A stretch of 64,000 bases of DNA from Antedon mediterranea (Eukaryota; Echinodermata; Crinoidea; Comatulida; Antedonidae): contig NC_092676.1 in NCBI RefSeq assembly GCF_964355755.1, forward strand, positions 12,880,288 through 12,944,287, written 5' to 3'. Positions 52,429-64,000 of the stretch are shown here, in pieces. The notes under the pieces were generated by a model, which was not told where the DNA came from, made no database searches, and saw nothing but the letters and a program-made list of their open reading frames with translations. The first letter of the stretch is position 1, and the number at the start of each line of letters is the position of its first letter. A program made the position numbers and the translations under genes.

Positions 52429-55400
52429 AGACGTTTTAGAGCATTTTGTGCATTTCGATAAAATGTGTTAACATAAAAAGACCAAAGTGTTTAGAATATC
52501 TTCAAATCACATTTGGAGACGTTTTAGACCATTTTTTGCATTTCGATGAAACTTGGTTAAACAAAAACATCAAAGTGCTTAAAATCACATTTGAAACCGT
52601 TTTAGAGCATTTTGAGCATTTCGATAAAACTTTTCACACAAAAACATCAAAGTGTACAAAATAGCTTCAAATCGCATTTAGAGACGTTTTAGACCATTTT
52701 TTGCATTTCGATGAAACTTCTCACACAAAAACATCAAAGTGTACAAAATAGCTTCAAATTGCATTTAGAGACGTTTTAGACCATTTTGTGCATTTCGATA
52801 AAACTTTTCACACAAAAACATCAAATTGCACAAAATCGTTTTAAACCATTTTAAATCGTTTTAAACCATTTTGAGCATTTCGATAAAACTTTTCACAAAA
52901 AACATCAAAGTGTTTAGAATATCTTCAAATCACATTTGGAGACGTTTTAGACCATTTTTTGCATTTCGAGTAAACTTGGTTACACAAAAACATCAAAGTG
53001 CTTAAAATCACATTTGAAACCGTTTTAGAGCATTTTGAGCATTTCGATAAAACTTTTCACACAAAAACATCAAAGTGTACAAAATAGCTTCAAATCGCAT
53101 TTAGAGACGTTTTAGACCATTTTGTGCATTTCGAAAAAATTTGTTAACATAAAAAGACCAAAGTGTTTAGAATATCTCCAAATCGCATTTGGAGACGTTT
53201 TAGACCATTTTGTGCATTTCGATGAAACTTGGTTACACAAAAACATCAAAGTGCTTAAAATCACATTTGAAACCGTTTTAGAGCATTTTTAGCATTTCGA
53301 TAATACTTTTCACACAAAAACATCAAAGTGTACAAAATAGCTTCAAATCGCATTTGGAGACGTTTTAGACCATTTTGTGCATTTCGATGAAACTTGGTTA
53401 CACAAAAACATCAAAGTGCTTAAAATCACATTTGAAACCGTTTTAGACCATTTTGAGCATTTCGATAAAACTTTTCACACAAAAAAATCAAAGTGCACAA
53501 AATAGCTTCAAATCGCATTTGGAGACGTTTTAGACTATTTTGTGCATTTTGAAAAAATTTGTTAACATAAAAAGACCAAAGTGTTTAGAATATCTCCAAA
53601 TCGCATTTGGAGACGTTTTAAACCATTTTGTGCATTTCGATGGAACTTGGTTACACAAAAACATCAAAGTGCTTAAAATCACATTTAAAACCGTTTTAGA
53701 GCATTTTGAGCATTTCGATAAAACTTTTCACACAAAAACATCAAAGTGTACAAAATAGCTTCAAATCGCATTTAGAGAGGTTTTAGACCATTTTGTGCAT
53801 TTCGATAAAACTTTTCACACAAAAACATCAAAGTGTACAAAATAGCTTCAAATCGCATTTAGAGACGTTTTAGACCATTTTGTGCATTTCGATAAAACTT
53901 TTCACACAAAAACATCAAATTGCACAAAATAGCTTAATACCGTGTTTGAAATCGTTTTAAACCATTTTGAGCATGTCGATAAAACTTTTCACAAAAAAAC
54001 ATCAAAGTGCACAGAATAGCTTCAAATCGCATTTGGAGACGTTTTAAACCATTTTGAGCATTTCGATAAAACTTTTCACACAAAAACATCAAAGTGTACA
54101 AAATAGCTTCAAATCGCATTTAGAGAGGTTTTAGACCATTTTGTGCATTTCGATAAAACTTTTCACACAAAAACATCAAATTGCACAAAATAGCCTAATA
54201 TCGTGTTTGAAAACGTTTTAAACCATTTTGAGCATGTCGATAAAACTTTTCACACAAAAATATCAAAGCGCACAGAATATCTTCAAATCGCATTTAGAGA
54301 CGTTTTAGACCATTTTGTGCATTTCGAAAAAATTTGTTAACATAAAAAGACCAAAGTGTTTAGAATATCTCCAAATCGCATTTGGAGACGTTTTAGACCA
54401 TTTTGTGCATTTCGATGAAACTTGGTTACACAAAAACATCAAAGTGCTTAAAATCACATTTAAAACCGTTTTAGAGCGTTTTGAGCATTTCGATAAACTT
54501 TTCACACAAAAACATCAAAGTGCACAAAATAGCTTCAAATCGCATTTAGAGATGTTTTAGACCATTTTGTGCATTTCGATAAAACTTTTCACACAAAAAC
54601 ATCAAATTGCACAAAATAGCTTAATACCGTGTTTGAAATCGTTTTAAACCATTTTGAGCATGTCGATAAAACTTTTCACACAAAAACATCAAAGTGTACA
54701 AAATAGCTTCAAATCGCATTTAGAGAGGTTTTAGACCATTTTGTGCATTTCGATAAAACTTTTCACACAAAAACATCAAAGTGTACAAAATAGCTTCAAA
54801 TCGCATTTGGAGACGTTTTAGACCATTTTGTGCATTTCGATGAAACTTGGTTACACAAAAACATCAAAGTGCTTAAAATTACATTTGAAAGCGTTTTAGA
54901 GCATTTTGAGCATTTCGATAATACTTTTCACACAAAAACATCAAAGTGTACAAAATAGCTTCAAATCGCATTTGGAGACGTTTTAGACCATTTTGTGCAT
55001 TTCGATGAAACTTGGTTACACAAAAACATCAAAGTGCTTAAAATCACATTTGAAACCGTTTTAGACCATTTTGAGCGTTTCGATAAAACTTTTCACACAA
55101 AAACATCAAAGTGCACAAAATAGCTTCAAATCGCATTTGGAGACGTTTTAGACTATTTTGTGCATTTCGAAAAAATTTGTTAACATAAAAAGACCAAAGT
55201 GTTTAGAATATCTCCAAATCGCATTTGGAAACGTTTTAAACCATTTTGTGCATTTCGATGGAACTTGGTTACACAAAAACATCAAAGTGCTTAAAATCAC
55301 ATTTAAAACCGTTTTAGAGCATTTTGAGCATTTCGATAAAACTTTTCACACAAAAACATCAAAGTGTACAAAATAGCTTCAAATCGCATTTAGAGACGTT

Positions 55401-56421
55401 TTAGACCATTTTGTGCATTTTGTTAAAACTTTTCACACAAAAACATCAAATTGCACAAAATAGCTTAATATTGTGTTTGAAAACGTTTTAAACCATTTTG
55501 AGCATGTCGATAAAACTTTTCACACAAAAATATCAAAGTGCCCAGAATATCTTCAAATCGCATTTAGAGACGTTTTAGACCATTTTGTGCATTTCGAAAA
55601 AATTTGTTAACATAAAAAGACCAAAGTGTTTAGATTATCTCCAAATCGCATTAGGAGACGTTTTAGACCATTTTGTGTTTTTCGAAAAAACTTTTCACAC
55701 AAAAACATCAAAGTGTACAAAATTGCTTCAAATCGCATTTAGAGAGGTTTTAGACCATTTTGTGCATTTCGATAAAACTTTTCACACAAAAACATCAAAG
55801 TGCACAGAATATCTTAATACCGTGTCTGAAATCGTTTTAAACCATTTTGAGCATGTCGATAAAACTTTTCACACAAAAACATCAAAGTGCACAGAATATC
55901 TTCAAATCGCATTTAGAGACGTTTTAGACCATTTTGTGCATTTCGAAAAAATTTGTTAACATAAAAAGACCAAAGTGTTTAGAATATCTCCAAATCGCAT
56001 TTGGAGACGTTTTAGACCATTTTGTGCATTTCGATGAAACTTGGTTACACAAAAACATCAAAGTGCTTAAAATCACATTTGAAACCGTTTTAGAGCATTT
56101 TGAGCATTTCGATAAAACTTTTCACACAAAAACATCAAAGTGTACAAAATAGCTTCAAATCACATTTGAAACCGTTTTAGACCATTTTGAGCATTTCGAT
56201 AAAACTTTTCACACAAAAACATCAAAGTGTACAGAATAGCTTCAAATCGCATTTGGAGACGTTTTAGACCATTTTGTGCATTTCGATGAAACTTGGTTAC
56301 ACAAAAACATCAAAGTGCTTAAAATCACATTTGAAACCGTTTTAGAGCATTTTTAACATTTCGATAATACTTTTCACACAAAAACATCAAATTGCACAAA
56401 ATAGCTTCAAATCACATTTGG
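52429..56421 (+). repeat. 3,993-bp tandem duplication, copy 2
   Basis: The left junction is visible as a chimaeric monomer. CTTCAAATCACATTTGG (the end of copy 1, as at 26251) runs into GACGTTTTAGAGCATTTTG and the E2 body (the start of copy 1, as near 48440). Elsewhere the E2 unit always starts CTTCAAATTGC. The right end continues as GACCATTTTGTGC and GATGAAACTTGG, exactly as the single-copy version does after 26276. This copy also has TTGGTTAAACAAAAAC near 52553 where its partner has TTGGTTACAC. Confidence 0.87.
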
Positions 56422-59400
56422 AGACGTTTTAGACCATTTTGTGCATTTCGATGAAACTTGGTTACACAAAAACATCAAAGTGCTTAAAATCACATTTGAA
56501 ACCGTTTTAGAGCATTTTGAGCATTTCGATAAAACTTTTCACACAAAAAAATCAAACTGCACAAAATAGCTTCAAATCGTATTTGGAGAGGTTTTAGACC
56601 ATTTTGTGCATTTCGATAAAACTTTTCACACAAAAACATCAAAGTGTACAAAATAGCTTCAAATCGCATTTAGAGACGTTTTAGACCATTTTGTGCATTT
56701 CGATAAAACTTTTCACACAAAAACATCAAAGTGCTTAAAATCACATTTGAAACCGTTTTAGAGCATTTTTAACATTTCGATAATACTTTTCACATAAAAA
56801 CATCAAAGTGTACAAAATAGCTTCAAATCACATTTGAAACCGTTTTAGACCATATTGAGCATTTCGATAAAACTTTTCACACAAAAACATCAAAGTGTAC
56901 AAAATAGCTTCAAATCGCATTTGGAGACGTTTTAGACCATTTTGTGCATTTCGATGAAACTTGGTTACACAAAAACATCAAAGTGCTTAAAATCACATTT
57001 GAAAGCGTTTTAGAGCATTTTTAGCATTTCGATAATACTTTTCACACAAAAACATCAAAGTGCACAAAATAGCTTCAAATCGCATTTAGAGATGTTTTAG
57101 ACCATTTTGTGCATTTCGATAAAACTTTTCACACAAAAACATCAAATTGCACAAAATAGCTTAATACCGTGTTTGAAATCATTTTAAACCATTTTGAGCA
57201 TGTCGATAAAACTTTTCACACAAAAACATCAAAGTGTTTAGAATATCTCCAAATCGCATTTGGAGACGTTTTAGACCATTTTGTGCATTTCGATGAAACT
57301 TGGTTAAACAAAAACATCAAAGTTCTTAAAATCACATTTGAAACCGTTTTAGAGCATTTTGAGCATTTCGATAAAACTTTTCAAACAAAAACATCAAAGT
57401 GTACAAAATAGCTTCAAATCACATTTGAAACCGTTTTAGACCATTTTGAGCATTTCGATAAAACTTTTCACACAAAAACATCAAAGTGTACAAAATAGCT
57501 TCAAATCGCATTTGGAGACGTTTTAGACCATTTTGTGCATTTCGATGAAACTTGGTTACACAAAAACATCAAAGTGCTTAAAATCACATTTGAAACCGTT
57601 TTAGAGCATTTTTAGCATTTCGATAATACTTTTCACACAAAACATCAAAGTGTACAAAATAGCTTCAAATCGCATTTGGAGACGTTTTAGACCATTTTGT
57701 GCATTTCGATGAAACTTGGTTACACAAAAACATCAAAGTGCTTAAAATCACATTTGAAACCGTTTTAGACCATTTTGAGCATTTCGATAAAACTTTTCAC
57801 ACAAAAAAATCAAAGTGCACAAAATAGCTTCAAATCGCATTTGGGGACGTTTTAGACTATTTTGTGCATTTCGAAAAAAATTGTTAACATAAAAAGACCA
57901 AAGTGTTTAGAATATCTCCAAATCGCATTTGGAGACGTTTTAAACCATTTTGTGCATTTCGATGGAACTTGGTTACACAAAAACATCAAAGTGCTTAAAA
58001 TCACATTTAAAACCGTTTTAGAGCATTTTTAGCATTTCGATAAAACTTTTCACACAAAAACATCAAAGTGTACAAAATAGCTTCAAATCGCATTTAGAGA
58101 GGTTTTAGACAATTTTGTGCATTTCGATAAAACTTTTCACACAAAAACATCAAAGTGTACAAAATAGCTTCAAATCGCATTTGGAGACGTTTTAGACCAT
58201 TTTGTGTATTTCGATGAAACTTGGTTACACAAAAACATCAAAGTGCTTAAAATCACATTTGAAAGCGTTTTAGAGCATTTTTAGCATTTCGATAATACTT
58301 TTCACACAAAAACATCAAAGTGTACAAAATAGCTTCAAATCGCATTTGGAGACGTTTTAGACCATTTTGTGCATTTCGATGAAACTTGGTTACACAAAAA
58401 CATCAAAGTGCTTAAAATCACATTTAAAACAGTTTTAGAGCATTTTGAGCATTTCGATAAAACTTTTCACACAAAAACATCAAAGTGTACAAAATAGCTT
58501 CAAATCGCATTTAAAGAGGTTTTAGACCATTTTGTGCATTTCGATAAAACTTTTCACACAAAAACATCAAAGTGTACAAAATAGCTTCAAATCGCATTTA
58601 GAGACATTTTAGACCATCTTGTGCATTTCGATAAAACTTTTCACACAAAAACATCAAATTGCACAAAATAGCTTAATATCGTGTTTGAAAACGTTTTAAA
58701 CCATTTTGAGCATGTCGATAAAACTTTTCACACAAAAATATCAAAGTGCACAGAATATCTTCAAATCGCATTTAGAGACGTTTTAGACCATTTTGTGCAT
58801 TTCGAAAAAATTTGTTAACATAAAAAGACCAAAGTGTTTAGAATATCTCCAAATCGCATTTGGAGACGTTTTAGACCATTTTGTGCATTTCAATGAAACT
58901 TGGTTACACAAAAACATCAAAGTGCTTAAAATCACATTTGAAACCGTTTTAGAGCATTTTTAGCATTTCGATAATACTTTTCACACAAAAACATCAAAGT
59001 GTACAAAATAGCTTCAAATCGCATTTAGTGAGGTTTTAGACCATTTTGTGCATTTCGATAAAACTTTTCACACAAAAACATCAAAGTGTACAAAATAGCT
59101 TCAAATCGCATTTAGAGACGTTTTAGACCATTTTGTGCATTTCGATAAAACTTTTCACACAAAAACATCAAATTGCACAAAATAGCTTAATACCGTGTTT
59201 GAAATCGTTTTAAACCATTTTGAGCATGTCGATAAAACTTTTCACAAAAAAAACATCAAAGTGCACAGAATAGCTTCAAATCGCATTTGGAGACGTTTTA
59301 AACCATTTTGAGCATTTCGATAAAACTTTTCACACAAAAACATCAAAGTGTACAAAATAGCTTCCAATCGCATTTAGAGAGGTTTTAGACCATTTTGTGC

Positions 59401-62400
59401 ATTTCGATAAAACTTTTCACACAAAAACATCAAATTGCACAAAATAGCTTAATATCGTGTTTGAAAACGTTTTAAACCATTTTGAGCATGTCGATAAAAC
59501 TTTTCACACAAAAATATCAAAGCGCACAGAATATCTTTAAATCGCATTTAGAGACGTTTTAGACCATTTTGTGCATTTCGAAAAAATTTGTTAACATAAA
59601 AAGACCAAAGTGTTTAGAATATCTCCAAATCGCATTTGGAGACGTTTTAGACCATTTTGTGCATTTCGATGAAACTTGATTACACAAAAACATCAAAGTG
59701 CTTAAAATCACATTTAAAACCGTTTTAGAGCGTTTTGAGCATTTCGATAAACTTTTCACACAAAAACATCAAAGTGCACAAAATAGCTTCAAATCGCATT
59801 TAGAGATGTTTTAGACCATTTTGTGCATTTCGATAAAACTTTTCACACAAAAACATCAAATTGCACAAAATAGCTTAATATCGTGTTTGAAATCGTTTTA
59901 AACCATTTTGAGCATGTCGATAAAACTTTTCACACAAAAACATCAAAGTGCACAAAATATCTTCAAATCGCATTTAGAGACGTTTTAGACCATTTTGTGC
60001 ATTTCGAAAAAATTTGTTAACATAAAAAGACCAAAGTGTTTAGAATATCTCCAAATCGCATTTGGAGACGTTTTAGACCATTTTGTGCATTTCGATGTAA
60101 CTTGGTTACACAAAAACATCAAAGTGCTTAAAATCACATTTGAAACCGTTTTAGAGCATTTTGAGCATTTCGATGAAACTTTTCACACAAAAACATCAAA
60201 GTGTACAAAATAGCTTCAAATCACATTTGAAACCGTTTTAGACCATTTTGAGCATTTCGATAAAACTTTTCACACAAAAACATCAAAGTGTACAAAATAG
60301 CTTCAAATCGCATTTGGAGACGTTTTAGACCATTTTGTGCATTTCGATGAAACTTGGTTACACAAAAACATCAAAGTGCTTAAAATCACATTTGAAACCG
60401 TTTTAGACCATTTTGAGCATTTCGATAAAACTTTTCACACAAAAAAATCAAAGTGCACAAAATAGCTTCAAATCGCATTTGGGGACGTTTTAGACTATTT
60501 TGTGCATTTCGAAAAAAATTGTTAACATAAAAAGACCAAAGTGTTTAGAATATCTCCAAATCGCATTTGGAGACGTTTTAAACCATTTTGTGCATTTCGA
60601 TGGAACTTGGTTACACAAAAACATCAAAGTGCTTAAAATCACATTTAAAACCGTTTTAGAGCATTTTTAGCATTTCGATAAAACTTTTCACACAAAAACA
60701 TCAAAGTGTACAAAATAGCTTCAAATCGCATTTAGAGAGGTTTTAGACAATTTTGTGCATTTCGATAAAACTTTTCACACAAAAACATCAAAGTGTACAA
60801 AATAGCTTCAAATTGCATTTAGAGACGTTTTAGACCATTTTGTGCATTTCGATAAAACTTTTCACACAAAAACATCAAATTGCACAAAATCGTTTTAAAC
60901 CATTTTAAATCGTTTTAAACCATTTTGAGCATGTCGATAAAACTTTTCACAAAAAACATCAAAGTGCACAGAATAGCTTCAAATTGCATTTGGAGACGTT
61001 TTAGAGCATTTTGTGCATTTCGATAAAATGTGTTAACATAAAAAGACCAAAGTGTTTAGAATATCTTCAAATCACATTTGGAGACGTTTTAGACCATTTT
61101 TTGCATTTCGATGAAACTTGGTTACACAAAAACATCAAAGTGCTTAAAATCACATTTGAAACCGTTTTAGAGCATTTTGAGCATTTCGATAAAACTTTTC
61201 ACACAAAAACATCAAAGTGTACAAAATAGCTTCAAATCGCATTTAGAGACGTTTTAGACCATTTTTTGCATTTCGATGAAACTTGGTTACACAAAAACAT
61301 CAAAGTGCTTAAAATCACATTTAAAACCGTTTTAGAGCATTTTTAGCATTTCGATAAAACTTTTCACACAAAAACATCAAAGTGTACAAAATAGCTTCAA
61401 ATCGCATTTAGAGAGGTTTTAGACAATTTTGTGCATTTCGATAAAACTTTTCACAAAAAACATCAAAGTGCACAGAATAGCTTCAAATTGCATTTGGAGA
61501 CGTTTTAGAGCATTTTGTGCATTTCGATAAAATGTGTTAACATAAAAAGACCAAAGTGTTTAGAATATCTTCAAATCACATTTGGAGACGTTTTAGACCA
61601 TTTTTTGCATTTCGATGAAACTTGGTTACACAAAAACATCAAAGTGCTTAAAATCACATTTGAAACCGTTTTAGAGCATTTTGAGCATTTCGATAAAACT
61701 TTTCACACAAAAACATCAAAGTGTACAAAATAGCTTCAAATCGCATTTAGAGACGTTTTAGACCATTTTGTGCATTTCGAAAAAATTTGTTAACATAAAA
61801 AGACCAAAGTGTTTAGAATATCTCCAAATCGCATTTGGAGACGTTTTAGACCATTTTGTGCATTTCGATGAAACTTGGTTACACAAAAACATCAAAGTGC
61901 TTAAAATCACATTTGAAACCGTTTTAGAGCATTTTTAGCATTTCGATAATACTTTTCACACAAAAACATCAAAGTGTACAAAATAGCTTCAAATCGCATT
62001 TGGAGACGTTTTAGACCATTTTGTGCATTTCGATGAAACTTGGTTACACAAAAACATCAAAGTGCTTAAAATCACATTTGAAACCGTTTTAGACCATTTT
62101 GAGCATTTCGATAAAACTTTTCACACAAAAAAATCAAAGTGCACAAAATAGCTTCAAATCGCATTTGGAGACGTTTTAGACTATTTTGTGCATTTTGAAA
62201 AAATTTGTTAACATAAAAAGACCAAAGTGTTTAGAATATCTCCAAATCGCATTTGGAGACGTTTTAAACCATTTTGTGCATTTCGATGGAACTTGGTTAC
62301 ACAAAAACATCAAAGTGCTTAAAATCACATTTAAAACCGTTTTAGAGCATTTTGAGCATTTCGATAAAACTTTTCACACAAAAACATAAAAGTGTACAAA

Positions 62401-64000
62401 ATAGCTTCAAATCGCATTTAGAGATGTTTTAGACCATTTTGTGCATTTCGATGAAACTCATCAAAGTGCTTAAAATCACATTTGAAACCGTTTTAGAGCA
62501 TTTTGAGCATTTCGATAAAACTTTTCACACAAAAACATCAAAGTGTACAAAATAGCTTCAAATCACATTTGAAACCGTTTTAGACCATATTGAGCATTTC
62601 GATAAAACTTTTCACACAAAAACATCTTAGTGTACAAAATAGCTTCAAAGCGCATTTGGAGACGTTTTAGACCATTTTGTGTATTTCGATGAAACTTGGT
62701 TACACAAAAACATCAAAGTGCTTAAAATCACATTTGAAAGCGTTTTAGAGCATTTTTAGCATTTCGATAATACTTTTCACACAAAAACATCAAAGTGTAC
62801 AAAATAGCTTCAAATCGCATTTGGAGACGTTTTAGACCATTTTGTGCATTTCGATGAAACTTGGTTACACAAAAACATCAAAGTGCTTAAAATCACATTT
62901 AAAACAGTTTTAGAGCATTTTGAGCATTTCGATAAAACTTTTCACACAAAAACATCAAAGTGTACAAAATAGCTTCAAATCGCATTTAAAGAGGTTTTAG
63001 ACCATTTTGTGCATTTCGATAAAACTTTTCACACAAAAACATCAAAGTGTACAAAATAGCTTCAAATCGCATTTAGAGACGTTTTAGACCATCTTGTGTA
63101 TTTCGATAAAACTTTTCACACAAAAACATCAAATTGCACAAAATAGCTTAATATCGTGTTTGAAAACGTTTTAAACCATTTTGAGCAAGTCGATAAAACT
63201 TTTCACACAAAAATATCAAAGTGCACAGAATATCTTCAAATCGCATTTAGAGACGTTTTAGACCATTTTGTGCATTTCGAAAAAATTTGTTAACATAAAA
63301 AGACCAAAGTGTTTAGAATATCTCCAAATCGGATTTGGAGACGTTTTAGACCATTTTGTGCATTTCAATGAAACTTGGTTACACAAAAACATCAAAGTGC
63401 TTAAAATCACATTTGAAACCGTTTTAGAGCATTTTTAGCATTTCGATAATACTTTTCACACAAAAACATCAAAGTGTAGAAAATAGCTTCAAATCGCATT
63501 TAGAGAGGTTTTAGACCATTTTGTGCATTTCGATAAAACTTTTCACACAAAAACATCAAAGTGTACAAAATAGCTTCAAATCGCATTTAGAGACGTTTTA
63601 GACCATTTTGTGCATTTCGATAAAACTTTTCACACAAAAACATCAAATTGCACAAAATAGCTTAATACCGTGTTTGAAATCGTTTTAAACCATTTTGAGC
63701 ATGTCGATAAAACTTTTCACAAAAAAACATCAAAGTGCACAGAATAGCTTCAAATCGCATTTGGAGACGTTTTAAACCATTTTGAGCATTTCGATAAAAC
63801 TTTTCACACAAAAACATCAAAGTGTACAAAATAGCTTCAAATCGCATTTAGAGAGGTTTTAGACCATTTTGTGCATTTCGATAAAACTTTTCACACAAAA
63901 ACATCAAATTGCACAAAATAGCTTAATATCGTGTTTGAAAACGTTTTAAACCATTTTGAGCATGTCGATAAAACTTTTCACACAAAAATATCAAAGCGCA

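Larger units (their letters stand above)
1..64000 (+). repeat. 87-bp satellite array, whole window
   Basis: Every part of the window reads as head-to-tail copies of an approximately 87-bp unit, all in the same orientation. Unit starts anchored on CTTCAAATCGC or its variants fall at 81, 169, 247, 334, 421, 508 and 596, giving lengths 88, 78, 87, 87, 87 and 88. One exemplar has 28 G/C of 87 bases. Recurrent words are GTTTTAGACCATTTTG, GCATTTCGATAAAAC and CACACAAAAACATCAAAG. The array begins and ends inside monomers, so both true edges lie outside the window. No interval of even 100 bases departs from the repeat. Arrays of this kind with higher-order structure are typical of centromeric or pericentromeric heterochromatin in many eukaryotes; that location is inference. 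I do not recognise the family and cannot name the species. Confidence 0.98.
40083..64000 (+). repeat. 26,164-bp duplication, second copy (partial, with insert)
   Basis: From about 40083 to 52440 this matches 13919-26276 at offset 26,164. From about 52429 to the window end it matches 22272-33843 at offset 30,157. The increase of 3,993 equals the local tandem duplication described separately, so the two offsets belong to one copy interrupted by an extra duplication. Pairs at the larger offset include 25777/55934, 27012/57169, 29402/59559, 30854/61011, 33505/63662 and CGGATTTGG at 33173/63330. Single-base differences seen include 25103 T versus 51267 G, and CACATAAAAAC near 56791 versus CACACAAAAAC near 26634. 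Confidence 0.86.

Noticed and set aside
1-64000. CRISPR array
   Set aside because: Repeats are contiguous with no unique spacers and the unit is 87 bp with graded variants.
1-64000. Telomeric or subtelomeric repeat
   Set aside because: No TTAGGG, TTTAGGG, TTAGG or complement runs; TTTTAGACC and TTTTAAACC are parts of the 87-bp unit only.
1-64000. Inserted transposon, LTR or tRNA/rRNA gene
   Set aside because: No interruption of the monomer rhythm was found; the only irregular joints are deletions, duplications or hybrids of the same monomers.
1-64000. Inverted segment of the array
   Set aside because: Reverse-complement words such as GTTTTTGTGTGAAAAG do not appear on the plus strand; all units run in one direction.

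Overview
The whole 64 kb is one uninterrupted, AT-rich tandem satellite array. I found no unique sequence, transposon, RNA gene, CRISPR array or credible protein gene. The basic monomer is 87 bp (about 32% G+C by count of one exemplar). It is present in roughly 740 copies, all in the same orientation. This is eukaryotic centromeric or pericentromeric-type satellite DNA. The species cannot be named from sequence alone, and no CENP-B box, telomere motif or flanking gene narrows it down.

Monomers fall into recognisable subtypes. Type A is the standard 87-bp unit. Type B is 87 bp and carries a GAAAACGTTTT / GCATGTCGAT variant. Type E is 88 bp with GTTAACATAAAAAGACC. Type C is 78 bp with GAAACTTGGTTACAC. 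Type D is 87 bp with AAAATCACATTTGAAACCG. E, C and D almost always occur in that order as a 253-bp trimer, first at 81-333. Trimers are interspersed with A and B units.

Above this, the array is a staircase of nested tandem duplications, reconstructed by matching diagnostic variants at constant offsets. (1) 4,407 bp: ~1545-5951 and ~5952-10352. (2) 9,121 bp: unit ~7987-17107, with the second copy starting at ~17108 and recognisable to ~22563, or to ~22920 after a 165-bp deletion. (3) 15,162 bp: unit ~14957-30118, second copy ~30119-39330. (4) 26,164 bp: unit ~13919-40082, second copy from ~40083 to beyond the window end. (5) 3,993 bp: ~48436-52428 and ~52429-56421, inside the second copy of (4) only. 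Each later duplication encloses or cuts an earlier junction, so the relative order can largely be read: 9,121, then 15,162, then 26,164, then 3,993. The 4,407-bp event probably also came after the 9,121-bp one.

Most of the array is therefore recent, nearly identical copy. The one stretch without a long near-identical partner is ~39331-40082. It holds a private 174-bp dimer duplication and an intermediate-type monomer. Numerous short open frames on both strands are explained by the 87-bp period being exactly 29 codons. They mostly use TTG or GTG starts on the plus strand and are not annotated as genes.
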